From NCBI GenBank assembly GCA_036563805.1, contig DATCLS010000007.1, forward strand, positions 1 to 64,000: a DNA stretch of 64,000 nt, written 5' to 3'. The position numbers were made by a program, and so were the translations under genes. The stretch is from DATCLS01 sp036563805 (GTDB taxonomy: Bacteria > Actinomycetota > Acidimicrobiia > Acidimicrobiales > VFJN01). A model generated the notes under the pieces. That model had not been told where the DNA came from. It saw only the letters and a list, made by a program, of their open reading frames with translations, and ran no database searches. Of this stretch, positions 41,593-49,848 are shown one piece after another (position 1 is the first letter of the stretch; each line of letters opens with the position of its first letter).

Positions 41593-42682
41593 CGCTGGAC
41601 CTCCCCGCCGGAGACGACGATCCCGGCGACGACCGGGGCAGCAGCCCCGTTAGGGGACCCGCTGCCAGCCGGTTCCGCAGCGCGTCCAGGTAGCCGAGTA
41701 GGCCCCGGGGCGCCACCAGCAGGATCACCAGCACGCCGAGCGACAGGACCAGCGTGCCGCTGTCAGAGAAGGCCGGGAAGTTGAGCGTGAGCTCCACGAC
41801 CACCAGGGCGCCCACCACCGCGCCCCACGGCGTCCCGACCCCGCCGATCAGCGGCATGAAGATGGCCAGGAACACGATGTTGACCGTGAACGTCTCGGGC
41901 GTGACGCCGCGCACGAAGCTGGCGAACAGGCAGCCGCCCAGCGAGGCGATGCCGGCCCCGATGCCGAGCGCCACCAGGTTGAGCACCGGCACCCGCACGC
42001 CGGTGGCCTCGACGACCGCCGGCACCTCGCGCATCGTCCGCACCAGCACGCCCCACGGGCTCTGGCGCAGGCGGTCGAGGGCGAACGCCACGGCCAGCAC
42101 CAGCACGGTGGCCATGATCAGCTGCTGGCTGCGGTCGGGCGACCAGCCGAACACCGACAGGTTGCGGATGCCGCCGATGCCCCGGGACCCGTCCGTGATG
42201 CCGTCGGCGTCGACCAGCCAGGTCTCGAAGGCGGTGGCGAACAGCAGGGTGACCGCCCCCAGGTAGAAGCCCGAGAGCCGCCGGGTGGCCAGGCCGAGCA
42301 CGACGGCGAGGGCGGCCGACACGAGCGGCGCCGCCAGCCAGCCCACCCACAACGGCCACCCGGTGTCGCGCGACACGATGCCGACGGCGTAGGCGCCGAT
42401 ACCGGCATAGGCGCTGTAGGCCAGCGACAGGGAGCCGGCCATGACGAACGGCACGTACATGCCGAGGGCGATGAGGGCGTAGGTGGCGGCCAGCACGCCC
42501 AGGTCCTGGCGGTAGCCGTTGGACCCGACCCACACGAGCAGCAGCGCGGCGACGACGGCGGCCAGGCCCAGCGGGGGCCAGACCCGCACACCGGTGCCGC
42601 GGGTGCCCGGCGGGCCGGCGGCCGGGCCGCCGGCGCTCGAGCCACCGGCGGTGCCACCCACCTCGGGTGTCACTGCGGTCAC
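41585..42682 (-). CDS. livM: Branched-chain-type ABC importer permease LivM
   Basis: 365 residues from GTG 42682, overlapping the livH stop (GTGA). A 30-residue Gly/Ala/Pro leader precedes about nine membrane segments, starting near PPLGLAAVVAALLLVWVG. LIALGMYVPFVMAGSLSLAY and SGFYLGAVTLLFATAFETWL are LivM features. GGVGTPWGAVVGALVVVELT is the conserved permease loop that contacts the ATPases. It forms the channel with LivH. Confidence 0.93.
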   Translation of the reverse strand: MTAVTPEVGGTAGGSSAGGPAAGPPGTRGTGVRVWPPLGLAAVVAALLLVWVGSNGYRQDLGVLAATYALIALGMYVPFVMAGSLSLAYSAYAGIGAYAVGIVSRDTGWPLWVGWLAAPLVSAALAVVLGLATRRLSGFYLGAVTLLFATAFETWLVDADGITDGSRGIGGIRNLSVFGWSPDRSQQLIMATVLVLAVAFALDRLRQSPWGVLVRTMREVPAVVEATGVRVPVLNLVALGIGAGIASLGGCLFASFVRGVTPETFTVNIVFLAIFMPLIGGVGTPWGAVVGALVVVELTLNFPAFSDSGTLVLSLGVLVILLVAPRGLLGYLDALRNRLAAGPLTGLLPRSSPGSSSPAGRSSDG

Positions 42683-43554
42683 GTCCGGATCCTCCGGGAG
42701 AACAGGCCCTCGGGCCGGAAGGCGAAGAACACCAACGCGATGCCGAGGATCACGTAGTTGGGGGCGGCGCTTCCCAGGTAGTAGGGCACGAACACCTGGA
42801 CGCCGCCGACGAGCAGGCCGCCGATCAGCGGCGCCCACACGGTGCCGGTGCCGCCCACCACGAGGGCGAGGAAGCCGTTCAGCGTCCAGGTCAGGCCCGA
42901 CTCGAAGCCGACGCCGGCCTTGGGGGCGTACAGCAGACCGGCGGCCGCGGCCACCAGCCCACCGATCACGAACGCCGTGAGCCGGGCCCGGGACACGGGC
43001 AGGCCGAGCACCGCCGCCGCCTCCTTGTTGTCGCCGATCGCCCGCAGCAGCCGCCCGGTCCCGCCGAGGCGGAGCCAGGCGGCCACGGCCACGAACACGA
43101 CGACCGTCACCGCCAGCAGCAGCGCGGCGCTGGGCTGGAGGAAGGCGTCGCCGATCTCGATCGGGTCGAAGCGCACCAGCAGCTGCCCGGGCAGCTGCCG
43201 GCGCCCGAACACGTACCCGGCGCCCTGCTCGACGGCGAACAGGATGGCGGCGACCGCCACCAGGGCCGACAGCTCGTTGCCGCCGGTGCGGGCCTCGATG
43301 GGCCGCACCACGAGCAGCTCGGTCACCGCCGCCAGCGCCACCACGATCAGGACGGCGACGGCGACGGCCGGCCACAGCGACAGCTCCTTCTCGATGACGA
43401 GCCACGTCGTGCCGAGCCCGGCCACCATGGCGTAGGGGCCGAGGGCGAAGTTGAAGAACCCGGCCCCCTCCAGGATGAGCAGGTAGGCGAGGGCGAGCAG
43501 CCCGAAGAAGCAGCCGACCTCGGCGGCGGACAGCCAGAGCTGGACGTCGGTCAT
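42679..43554 (-). CDS. livH: Branched-chain-type ABC importer permease LivH
   Basis: 291 residues. About eight membrane segments from LWLSAAEVGCFFGLLALAYL to VILGIALVFFAFRPEGLF. ILEGAGFFNFALGPYAMVAG and RAIGDNKEAAAVLGLPVSRA are standard LivH motifs, and LVVGGTGTVWAPLIGGLLVG is the coupling loop. It starts 15 bases after the livK stop, second in the operon. Confidence 0.93.
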   Translation of the reverse strand: MTDVQLWLSAAEVGCFFGLLALAYLLILEGAGFFNFALGPYAMVAGLGTTWLVIEKELSLWPAVAVAVLIVVALAAVTELLVVRPIEARTGGNELSALVAVAAILFAVEQGAGYVFGRRQLPGQLLVRFDPIEIGDAFLQPSAALLLAVTVVVFVAVAAWLRLGGTGRLLRAIGDNKEAAAVLGLPVSRARLTAFVIGGLVAAAAGLLYAPKAGVGFESGLTWTLNGFLALVVGGTGTVWAPLIGGLLVGGVQVFVPYYLGSAAPNYVILGIALVFFAFRPEGLFSRRIRT

Positions 43555-43569
43555 GGCGAGGTGCGGGGC

Positions 43570-44820
43570 TCAGCAGGGCGGCTGGTACTCGTCCCAGGGC
43601 TCGGACGGCCGGTTGTCGGCGTCGAACTGGACGAGGCTCAGGCCACACAGCCCGTCACTGCCGATGTGCTTGTCGGGGCCGTAGGAGATCGTGAAGCCCT
43701 CCTGCCCGAAGTGGGCCTCGTAGCCCTCGATCGCCTGCAGCGCCTCGTTGATGGCGACGGGGTCGTCGGCCGTGCCGGCGTCCTCGATCGCCTGCCGGAG
43801 CAGATAGACCGAGTCGTAGGCCTGGGCGTCGTAGGCGGTCATCTGCCAGTCGTCGTCGCGCCGGGGCTCGAGGAACTCCTCGAGCTCCTGGGTGCGGGGG
43901 TTCGACGGGTCGATCGACGCCATGTAGATGAGCCCCTCGAGGGCGCCCGGGTTGGCCAGGTCCCAGGTCTCGGGCTGGTTGCCGATCGAGGCCAGCGAGA
44001 ACCGGGTCACGTCCGGCATCTGCTGGTACAGCGTGTTCTGGGCCACGACCTCGAAGTTCCCGCCCACACTGGAGACCAGCACGGCGTCCGGGTCCTCGTC
44101 GGCGATGCGGGCGATCTGGGCGTTGACGTCCGAGGCGTCGACGTCGGCCTCCTCCTGGGCGACGATGTCGACGCAGTCGTTCAGGCCCGGCAGCAGCAGG
44201 TCGTTGACGCCGGCGATCGTCGAGCTGGAGTCGGACATGATGGCCAGCGTCTCGATGTCGGCGGCCTCGAAGGCCCCGCAGTAGACCTCGACGAAGTCGG
44301 AGATCGGGTTGGCCAGGACGTAGATGAAGTCGTTGTCCGGCGGCTCGGCGATCGACTGCGAGATCGAGGTGGGGGCGATGGCCGGGACCCCGGCCTCCTG
44401 CAGCACCGACTTGGCCTGCTGGACGGCGGCGCCCGCGCTCTGCAGGAGGAGCACGTCGGCGTCGTGCTCGTCGAGCAGCCGGCGCACGATCGACGGCGTC
44501 CGGGTCGGGTCGCTCTCGTCGTTCTCGGTGACGAGGCGGACCGGGCGGCCGAGGATGCCGCCGTCCTCGTTGATCTGCTCGACGGCGTCCTCGATGGTCT
44601 GCCCGGCGATCACGCTGTACGAGGCGCCCGGACCCGTGCTGTCGAGGTCCATGCCGATGATGATCGGCTCGCCCTCCGGCATGTTCTCGGTCTCGCCGCT
44701 GCCGATCTCGGCGCCGTCGCTGTCGCCCGAGCCGCCGTCGTCGTCGTCACCGCCGCAGCCGGCGGCCACGAGGCTGGCGGCGATCAGCAACGCCAGCAGC
44801 GAACGTTTCGGGTTGCGCAT
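43570..44820 (-). CDS. livK: Branched-chain-type ABC importer substrate-binding lipoprotein LivK
   Basis: 416 residues from ATG 44820 behind AGGAGGGG. A lipoprotein signal with lipobox LVAAGC (Cys22) is followed by an Asp/Gly/Ser linker, then the two-lobe periplasmic-binding fold: IIIGMDLDSTGPGASYSVIA, QINEDGGILGRPVRLVTEND, LQEAGVPAIAPTSISQSIAE. It should capture the substrate outside the membrane. First gene of livKHMGF, with a 116-base leader and GntR motif copy B at the promoter. The type-1 fold binds amino acids, aromatic acids or urea; context favours an organic acid. Confidence 0.93.
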   Translation of the reverse strand: MRNPKRSLLALLIAASLVAAGCGGDDDDGGSGDSDGAEIGSGETENMPEGEPIIIGMDLDSTGPGASYSVIAGQTIEDAVEQINEDGGILGRPVRLVTENDESDPTRTPSIVRRLLDEHDADVLLLQSAGAAVQQAKSVLQEAGVPAIAPTSISQSIAEPPDNDFIYVLANPISDFVEVYCGAFEAADIETLAIMSDSSSTIAGVNDLLLPGLNDCVDIVAQEEADVDASDVNAQIARIADEDPDAVLVSSVGGNFEVVAQNTLYQQMPDVTRFSLASIGNQPETWDLANPGALEGLIYMASIDPSNPRTQELEEFLEPRRDDDWQMTAYDAQAYDSVYLLRQAIEDAGTADDPVAINEALQAIEGYEAHFGQEGFTISYGPDKHIGSDGLCGLSLVQFDADNRPSEPWDEYQPPC

Positions 44821-44935
44821 GGGTGACCCCTCCTGGTGGCCGGTGTCGATGTCGGCGGCGGACCGGCCAGTCGACAGAGCTGGTGCTGGAGTCCTGCAGG
44901 GCGCATCCGCCCCCTGCATTCTCTCAGTGATCCCT

Positions 44936-44949
44936 ATCTTATAGAAGAT
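44936..44949. promoter_or_regulatory. GntR-regulon operator, copy B (livK operon)
   Basis: ATCTTATAGAAGAT, an inverted repeat ATCTT-N4-AAGAT, lies 116 bases upstream of livK and touches the stop codon of the ThDP-enzyme gene. On the minus strand TATAAGAT inside it can be the -10 box for livK. It is identical over 14 bases to copy C. Confidence 0.75.
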
Positions 44950-46652
44950 TAGGGGTCCAGGCCAGCGGGAGGGGCGCTGGCATGGGTGGCGTACCACTCG
45001 GTGCGGACGTCGCGGTCGATCTGAGCGTCGATCACGAGCGGCCGGCCGAGGGCCGGCAGGCGGTCCTCCAGCGCGGCGCGGAGCTCGTCGACCGTCTCGA
45101 CCGCCACGCCGTCGGCCCCGAAGCCCCGGGCCACGGCCGCGAAGTCGGGCCGCGCGATCAGCGACAGCGCCGGGTCGCGGCCCTGGTCGCGCATCTGGTG
45201 GTACTCCCAGCCGTAGCCGCCGTCGTTCAGCACGACGACCACGAGCTCGAGCTGGTGCCGCACCGCGGTGTCCAGCTCGGCCAGCGACATGAGGAAGCCG
45301 CCGTCGCCCACCGTGCACAGCGTCACCCGGTCGGGCCGGGCGAAGGCGGCGCCGACGGCCGACCCCAGCGACAGCCCGATCGACCCGAAGTGCAACGGGA
45401 ACACGAAGCCCGTGGGGTCGGGGACGGCCAGCGACCGCGACGGCTCGGAGAGGGCGGCGTGCCCGCCGTCGACCACCACCGTCCGCTGCTCGGGCACCAG
45501 CTCGTCGAGCACCCGGACGACGGCGTGGAGGTCGAGGCCGACCGGCCGGCCGGCCTCCGCCGCCGACGTCGCCCGCTTCGCCTCCGCCGCCACCTCCTCG
45601 TCCCGGGCCCCGGCCAGCCGGGCCGCGGTCGCCGCCGTCCGCCACGTGTCGGTCGCCGGCGGGAGGGCGGCGGCCAGGGCCCGGAGGCCGGCGGCGGCGT
45701 CGGCCTGCACCGCCACCGTGGGCGGCGTCCATCTCCCGAAGGCGGCCGGGTCGATGTCGATCTGCACGATCGGCGCCCCGGCCAGCAGGGCGCCGCCGTC
45801 GGTGGTGAAGCCGGTGAGGCCAGCGCCGACTGCCACCACACAGTCGGCGCCGGCGATCAGGTCGCGGGCGGCGCGGGTCGCGGTGTACCCGCCGCAGACG
45901 CCCACGTCGTAGGGGTCGCCGCGGAACAGGCCCTTGGCGAGCAACGTGGTGCCTACCAGGGCGCCGGCCCGCTCCGCCAGCTCGAGCGCGGCGTGGCGGG
46001 CACCCTCGGTGGCTGCGCCCCGCCCGGCGACGACCAGCGGGCGGCGGCTGCCGGCCACCACCGCGGCCGCCCGGGCCACGGCGTCGGGGTCGGGGGCGAC
46101 CGCCTGGGGCGGGGCGACGCTTGGATCGACGTCGTCGGGCGGGGCCGGCTGGTCGAGCAGCGGCGTGGGGACGTTCAGCACGATCGGGCGCCGCTCGGTC
46201 CGGGCCCGGCGGAGCGCCAGCGCCACGTCGGCCGGCGCCGCAGCGGCAGACGTCACCGGCTGGAAGCCGGCGCCGGTCGGGGCGACGACCGCCACCTGGT
46301 CGATGTCCTGGGGGTTGCGGCGGTCGTCGGGCGGCGTGTCGCCGACGAGCACGACGAGCGGCGTGCGGGCCCGGGCCGCCTCGGTCAGCGCCGTGACCGC
46401 GTTGGTGAGCGCCGGCCCGTGGGTGATGGCGGCCAGCCCGAGGCCGCCGCCGGCCCGGCCGAACCCGTCGGCCATGAGCACGGCGCCGTCCTCGCGGGCA
46501 GCGGCCACGTAGCGCCGGCCGTGGCGATGGACGAGGTCGTAGACCACGGCCAGGCTGCCCTCGCCCAGCACGCCGAAGGCCGGGCCATCGGTCCCGGCGG
46601 CCAGGGCGGCGGCGATCGCCTCGGCCACGGTCCGCCCGACGGCGGCGCTCAC
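44949..46652 (-). CDS. Thiamine-diphosphate-dependent enzyme (decarboxylase/lyase/acetolactate-synthase superfamily)
   Basis: 567 residues from GTG 46652, overlapping the HD-gene stop (GTGA). The PYR domain shows FGVLGEGSLAVVYDLVHRHG and AAREDGAVLMADGFGRAGG (Glu-activating region), the middle domain SRRPLVVAGRGAATEGARHA, and the PP domain the ThDP motif GDGGFLMSLAELDTAVR ending at NDGGYG. This fold includes acetolactate synthase, benzoylformate and sulfopyruvate decarboxylases and 2-hydroxyacyl-CoA lyase. The last would fit a neighbouring acyl-CoA ligase and PhyH oxygenase. Which reaction occurs cannot be decided from sequence alone. Confidence 0.88.
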   Translation of the reverse strand: MSAAVGRTVAEAIAAALAAGTDGPAFGVLGEGSLAVVYDLVHRHGRRYVAAAREDGAVLMADGFGRAGGGLGLAAITHGPALTNAVTALTEAARARTPLVVLVGDTPPDDRRNPQDIDQVAVVAPTGAGFQPVTSAAAAPADVALALRRARTERRPIVLNVPTPLLDQPAPPDDVDPSVAPPQAVAPDPDAVARAAAVVAGSRRPLVVAGRGAATEGARHAALELAERAGALVGTTLLAKGLFRGDPYDVGVCGGYTATRAARDLIAGADCVVAVGAGLTGFTTDGGALLAGAPIVQIDIDPAAFGRWTPPTVAVQADAAAGLRALAAALPPATDTWRTAATAARLAGARDEEVAAEAKRATSAAEAGRPVGLDLHAVVRVLDELVPEQRTVVVDGGHAALSEPSRSLAVPDPTGFVFPLHFGSIGLSLGSAVGAAFARPDRVTLCTVGDGGFLMSLAELDTAVRHQLELVVVVLNDGGYGWEYHQMRDQGRDPALSLIARPDFAAVARGFGADGVAVETVDELRAALEDRLPALGRPLVIDAQIDRDVRTEWYATHASAPPAGLDP

Positions 46653-47191
46653 TTGGTGATGCGGGGCTCGGCGAACACGGCCCGGAGGCGCTCCTCGAAG
46701 TGCTCGAGCGGGAGCGTGTCGTAGTCGGGGTCGAACGACGTCTGGTCCCACTCGTCGGCGAACGTGGCCGCCAGGTCGAACCACGGCTCGCCCCGGAAGG
46801 CCTCGCGCCCGTCGGCCTCCCACCCGAAGTGGTGGTTGTAGTGCGCCCCCTGGAACGTCTGGTGGTGGAGGATCAGGTGGTACAGCTCGTCGCGCACGTA
46901 CGGCCGCAGGATCTCGGCCGACATCGCCGCATGGTTGGCGGTCGACACGAACTTGCCGAGGTCGTGGCACAGTGCCGCCACCACCAGCTCGTCGTCGGCG
47001 CCGGCCCGCTCGGCCCGGGTGGCGGTCTGGAGCGAGTGGGTGAGCTGGTCGACTGCGTAGCCGTCGACGTGGTTCCGCAGCTCGCGCAGCATCGGCAGGA
47101 TCCGGTCCGCTACCCGGCGCTGGTTGGCGAGCGTCTCCTCGCGGATGGCCATCCACTCCTCGGTGGTGCCGGCGTCCATCCTGGTGAACAT
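46649..47191 (-). CDS. HD-domain protein, possibly a PhnZ/MIOX-type di-iron oxygenase
   Basis: 180 residues from ATG 47191 behind GAGGAGA. The metal motif starts with His52 in DQLTHSLQTATRAERAGADD and continues with His76-Asp77 in AALCHDLGKF. Further His are at 87, 105, 109 and 110, and acidic residues lie in ATFADEWDQTSFD. This resembles small HD oxygenases such as PhnZ, where six His/Asp ligands hold two irons, as much as the HD phosphohydrolases. It lies between the acyl-CoA ligase and the ThDP enzyme on one strand, overlaps the latter, and follows the former by 71 bases. Confidence 0.78.
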   Translation of the reverse strand: MFTRMDAGTTEEWMAIREETLANQRRVADRILPMLRELRNHVDGYAVDQLTHSLQTATRAERAGADDELVVAALCHDLGKFVSTANHAAMSAEILRPYVRDELYHLILHHQTFQGAHYNHHFGWEADGREAFRGEPWFDLAATFADEWDQTSFDPDYDTLPLEHFEERLRAVFAEPRITK

Positions 47192-47262
47192 CTGGTCTCC
47201 TCGGGTCAGTCGTCCTGGTCGGTCGTCCCGGGCCGGGGGTCGTTCGCGTCCGCCGCCCCGGA

Positions 47263-48885
47263 TCAGTCGTCGATCCCCGCCGCGGCCCGCTGGCGCAGGT
47301 CGCCCTTGGCGACCTTGCCGCCGCTCGAGCGCGGCAGCCGGTCGAGCACCACCAGGTGCTCGGGGCGGATCTCCTTCGAGGTGCCCCGGGCGTCGAGGTG
47401 GGCGATCAGGTCGTCGAACGTGAGCTCGGCGCCGGGGTGCAGCTCGACGTACACCCACACGCGCTCCCCGAACGTCGGGTCGGGGCGGGCGACGGCCGCG
47501 GCCAGGGCGACGGCCGGGTGCGTCGACACCTCGTCCTCGACCTGGGCGGCGCTGATGTTCTTGCCGCCCCGGATGATGATGTCGGACAGCCGGCCGGTGA
47601 CGGTGAGGTAGCCCTCGTCGTCGAGCGTGCAGATGTCGCCCATCAGCATCCAGCCGTCGGGCGTGTACAGGCCGGACCGGTTGTCCTCGTCGCCCAGGTA
47701 CCCGAGGCAGGTGGCCGGGCCCCGGCAGGCCGGCTGGCCCCAGCCCCGCTCGGTCACGTCGCGCCCGTCCTCGTACAGGCGGACCTGCATCTCGGGCACC
47801 ACCCGGCCGGCTGTGCGCAGCCGGCGCTCGGGCGGGTCGGCCAGCGTCGTCCCCGATAGGAGGCCGGTCTCGTTGGACCCGAAGAACTGGAGGACCGTGC
47901 AGCCGGTCCGCTCCTCGAACGCCCGGGCCCGGTCGTAGGGCACGGCCTCGCCCCCGGTGAACATGACCCGCAGCGACGACAGGTCGCGCTCGGCCACGTC
48001 GGGCTGGTTCAGCATCATGATGAACTGCGTGCTCACGCAGCACAGGACCGTGACCCGCTCGGTCTCGATGGCGTCGAGGGCCCAGGCGGGGTCGAACCGC
48101 TCGCTGACCACCGTCGGCACGCCGAGCAGGGTCGGCGTGAAGTGGGCGGTCCACAGCCCGAAGCCGAACGGCGCCGGCACCGCGCCCAGGAACACGTCGT
48201 CGGGCCCGAGGTCGCCGTGGGCGACGGCCTTGCGGTGGAAGTACATCCACCGGTTCTGGTGGTGGAGCACGCACTTGGGCAGACCGGTCGTGCCCGAGGT
48301 CGAGTTGATGAGGAACAGGTCGTCGGGGCCGAGGCGGCGGTCGGAGTCGAGCTCCGCCGGCGTCGCCTCCTCGCCGTCGACGAGGATCGGCTGATCGCCG
48401 CCCGCCTCGAACAGCGGCACGACCACGTGCCGGAGAGCGAGCCCGTCCCGGGCCAGGCCGGCCACCACCTCGACGGTCGACTGGCCCCGGTGCGTCGCCA
48501 GCGTCACCAGCGCCTCGGCCCCGGTCGTGCCCAGCAGGTGACGCAGCTCGCGGGCGCCGGCCCGGGCCCCGACGCCGACCACGGTCAGACCGGCCCGCTC
48601 GGCGGCCAGGAAGGCGACGTGGACGGTGGCCGAGTCGGGCAGCCACACGCCGACGCGGGCGCCGGCGGGGAGCCCGGCGCCCGCGAGGGCGGCGGCCAGA
48701 CGGTCGGCGGCCCGGTCGTAGCCCGACCAGGTCAGCCGGCCGGCGTCGGCGACGAACGCGGTGGCGTCCGGCCGCTCGGCGGCGTGGCGGCGGACGACGT
48801 CTGCGAGCGTCTCGTCCCCCCACCACCCCTGGGCCCGGTACTCGGCGGCCAGGGCCGGGTCGACGACGTTCCGAAACGCGTGCAC
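47263..48885 (-). CDS. AMP-forming acyl-CoA ligase
   Basis: 540 residues from GTG 48885. Adenylate-forming core: INSTSGTTGLPKCVLHHQ (P-loop A3, near 190), QFFGSNETGLLSG (A5), GWMLMGDICTLDDEGYL (A7), GRLSDIIIRGGKNIS (A8) and catalytic Lys in PRSSGGKVAKGDLRQ (A10). It resembles ligases for aromatic or cyclic acids (benzoate-CoA or cyclohexanecarboxylate-CoA type). It probably activates the imported acid. The start codon is 6 bases past TATAAGAT, so the mRNA seems leaderless, with GntR motif copy C covering -10 and start site. First gene of a ligase-HD-ThDP operon. Confidence 0.92.
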   Translation of the reverse strand: MHAFRNVVDPALAAEYRAQGWWGDETLADVVRRHAAERPDATAFVADAGRLTWSGYDRAADRLAAALAGAGLPAGARVGVWLPDSATVHVAFLAAERAGLTVVGVGARAGARELRHLLGTTGAEALVTLATHRGQSTVEVVAGLARDGLALRHVVVPLFEAGGDQPILVDGEEATPAELDSDRRLGPDDLFLINSTSGTTGLPKCVLHHQNRWMYFHRKAVAHGDLGPDDVFLGAVPAPFGFGLWTAHFTPTLLGVPTVVSERFDPAWALDAIETERVTVLCCVSTQFIMMLNQPDVAERDLSSLRVMFTGGEAVPYDRARAFEERTGCTVLQFFGSNETGLLSGTTLADPPERRLRTAGRVVPEMQVRLYEDGRDVTERGWGQPACRGPATCLGYLGDEDNRSGLYTPDGWMLMGDICTLDDEGYLTVTGRLSDIIIRGGKNISAAQVEDEVSTHPAVALAAAVARPDPTFGERVWVYVELHPGAELTFDDLIAHLDARGTSKEIRPEHLVVLDRLPRSSGGKVAKGDLRQRAAAGIDD

Positions 48886-48889
48886 GATG

Positions 48890-48907
48890 CAATCTTATAG
48901 AAGATTG
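48890..48907. promoter_or_regulatory. GntR-regulon operator, copy C (acyl-CoA ligase)
   Basis: CAATCTTATAGAAGATTG is an 18-bp inverted repeat, the most symmetric copy of the motif; the core 14-mer is at 48892-48905. It sits directly before the ligase GTG (48885) and contains the likely -10 TATAAGAT. A repressor here would block initiation. Confidence 0.78.
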
Positions 48908-48917
48908 AGAGGGCACG

Positions 48918-48960
48918 AAAAAAGAGTGCGGCGCCAGGCACCAGGCCCAGGCACGGGGCC
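48918..48960 (-). terminator. GntR2 terminator with T-tract
   Basis: Just past the GntR2 stop, reading minus, a GC-rich self-complementary block (GGGCCCCG, then GGTGCC and GGCGCC) is followed by TCTTTTTT at 48918-48925. A T-tract is rare in this window. It separates gntR2 from the ligase promoter. Stem pairing is approximate. Confidence 0.45.
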
Positions 48961-48970
48961 CGCGGCGCGG

Positions 48971-49771
48971 CTAGGGGCGGGCCCAGCTCCGCAGCGTGGA
49001 GGCGTCGATGACGGCGCTGCTCGACACCGGGCCGGGGTAGCCCTGCACCTCGGCCAGGTGCCCGGCCACCAGCTCCCGCACGCCGTTGGCGTCGCCCGCC
49101 TCGATCAGGTCGATGATCCGGCCGTGGGTGAGCAGCGCCTCGCGCCGGGCCTCGACCGGCACCTCCTCCGGGTCCGCGGCGTGGGTGGCCCATGTGGTCT
49201 CGTGGGCCGACCACAGGGCCTCGAGGGCGCCCACGACCAGGATGAGCGTGCGGTTGCCGCACAGCTCGACGACCGTCTCGTGGAACCGGCGGGACAGGGT
49301 GGTCGCCGCCACCAGGTCGTCGACCGCGGCCAGCGCCTCGTCCTGGAGCTGGCGGAGCCGGGGGACGACCGCCTCGGCCCGATCCTCGCGCTTGGCGCAC
49401 AGCGCGGCGCACGCCGGCTCGACCTCGCGCAGCGAGGCGGCGACGTCCGCGATCGTCACCCGCTGCCCGGACAGCACGATGGCCAGGGTGTAGGCGGCGT
49501 TGGCCGCCGTGGGCCGGTGGACGATGGCGCCGCCCTGGTTGCCGCGCCGCACCGTGACCAGGCCCTCGGTCTCGAGGATGCGGAGGGCCTCGCGCATCGA
49601 GGGCTTGCTGACCGGGAACTCCTCGCGGAGCTCGTCCTCCTTGGGGAGCAGGTCGCCGTCGGCCAGCTCGCCGCGCAGGATGCGGTCGCGCAGCCGGCTG
49701 GCCACGAGCTCGGCGACGCGCTGGGGCCGGACGGCGCTCGGGGGACGGTCCACGGGGGTCAAGGATGGCAC
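48971..49771 (-). CDS. GntR-family regulator, FCD subfamily (GntR2)
   Basis: 266 residues from GTG 49771; GTG 49753 is an alternative. Winged helix: VASRLRDRILRGELADGDLL, then REEFPVSKPSMREALRILET. FCD bundle: FHETVVELCGNRTLILVVGA and SLREVEPACAALCAKRE. It aligns with GntR1 over the whole length without large gaps, including RGxxGGAxVHRP. Two paralogues with one shared motif could respond to different intermediates or cross-regulate. It lies between the ligase operon and the SDR gene. Confidence 0.92.
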   Translation of the reverse strand: MPSLTPVDRPPSAVRPQRVAELVASRLRDRILRGELADGDLLPKEDELREEFPVSKPSMREALRILETEGLVTVRRGNQGGAIVHRPTAANAAYTLAIVLSGQRVTIADVAASLREVEPACAALCAKREDRAEAVVPRLRQLQDEALAAVDDLVAATTLSRRFHETVVELCGNRTLILVVGALEALWSAHETTWATHAADPEEVPVEARREALLTHGRIIDLIEAGDANGVRELVAGHLAEVQGYPGPVSSSAVIDASTLRSWARP

Positions 49772-49780
49772 GCCCACCCG

Positions 49781-49807
49781 CCGACCAGCCGTATCACCCG
49801 TGGTCGG
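49781..49807. promoter_or_regulatory. Inverted repeat upstream of gntR2
   Basis: CCGACCA (49781-49787) and TGGTCGG (49801-49807) form 7-base arms around 13 bases, between the SDR2 stop and the gntR2 start. It may be an operator or an SDR2 terminator. It does not match the ATCTTATAGAAGAT motif. Confidence 0.4.
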
Positions 49808-49848
49808 GCGACCGCCGGGACCCGGGACCGGCCGGAGCCGCCCGACCG

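Noticed and set aside
40017..43554. The liv operon as a true branched-chain amino acid transporter
   Set aside because: The family name alone does not show cargo; the shared GntR motif with ligase and aldolase genes favours an organic acid, so no amino-acid role is claimed.
42667..44826. 719-residue plus-strand frame across livH and livK
   Set aside because: Antisense shadow rich in Gln/His/Gly/Arg; the minus strand encodes an unmistakable importer.
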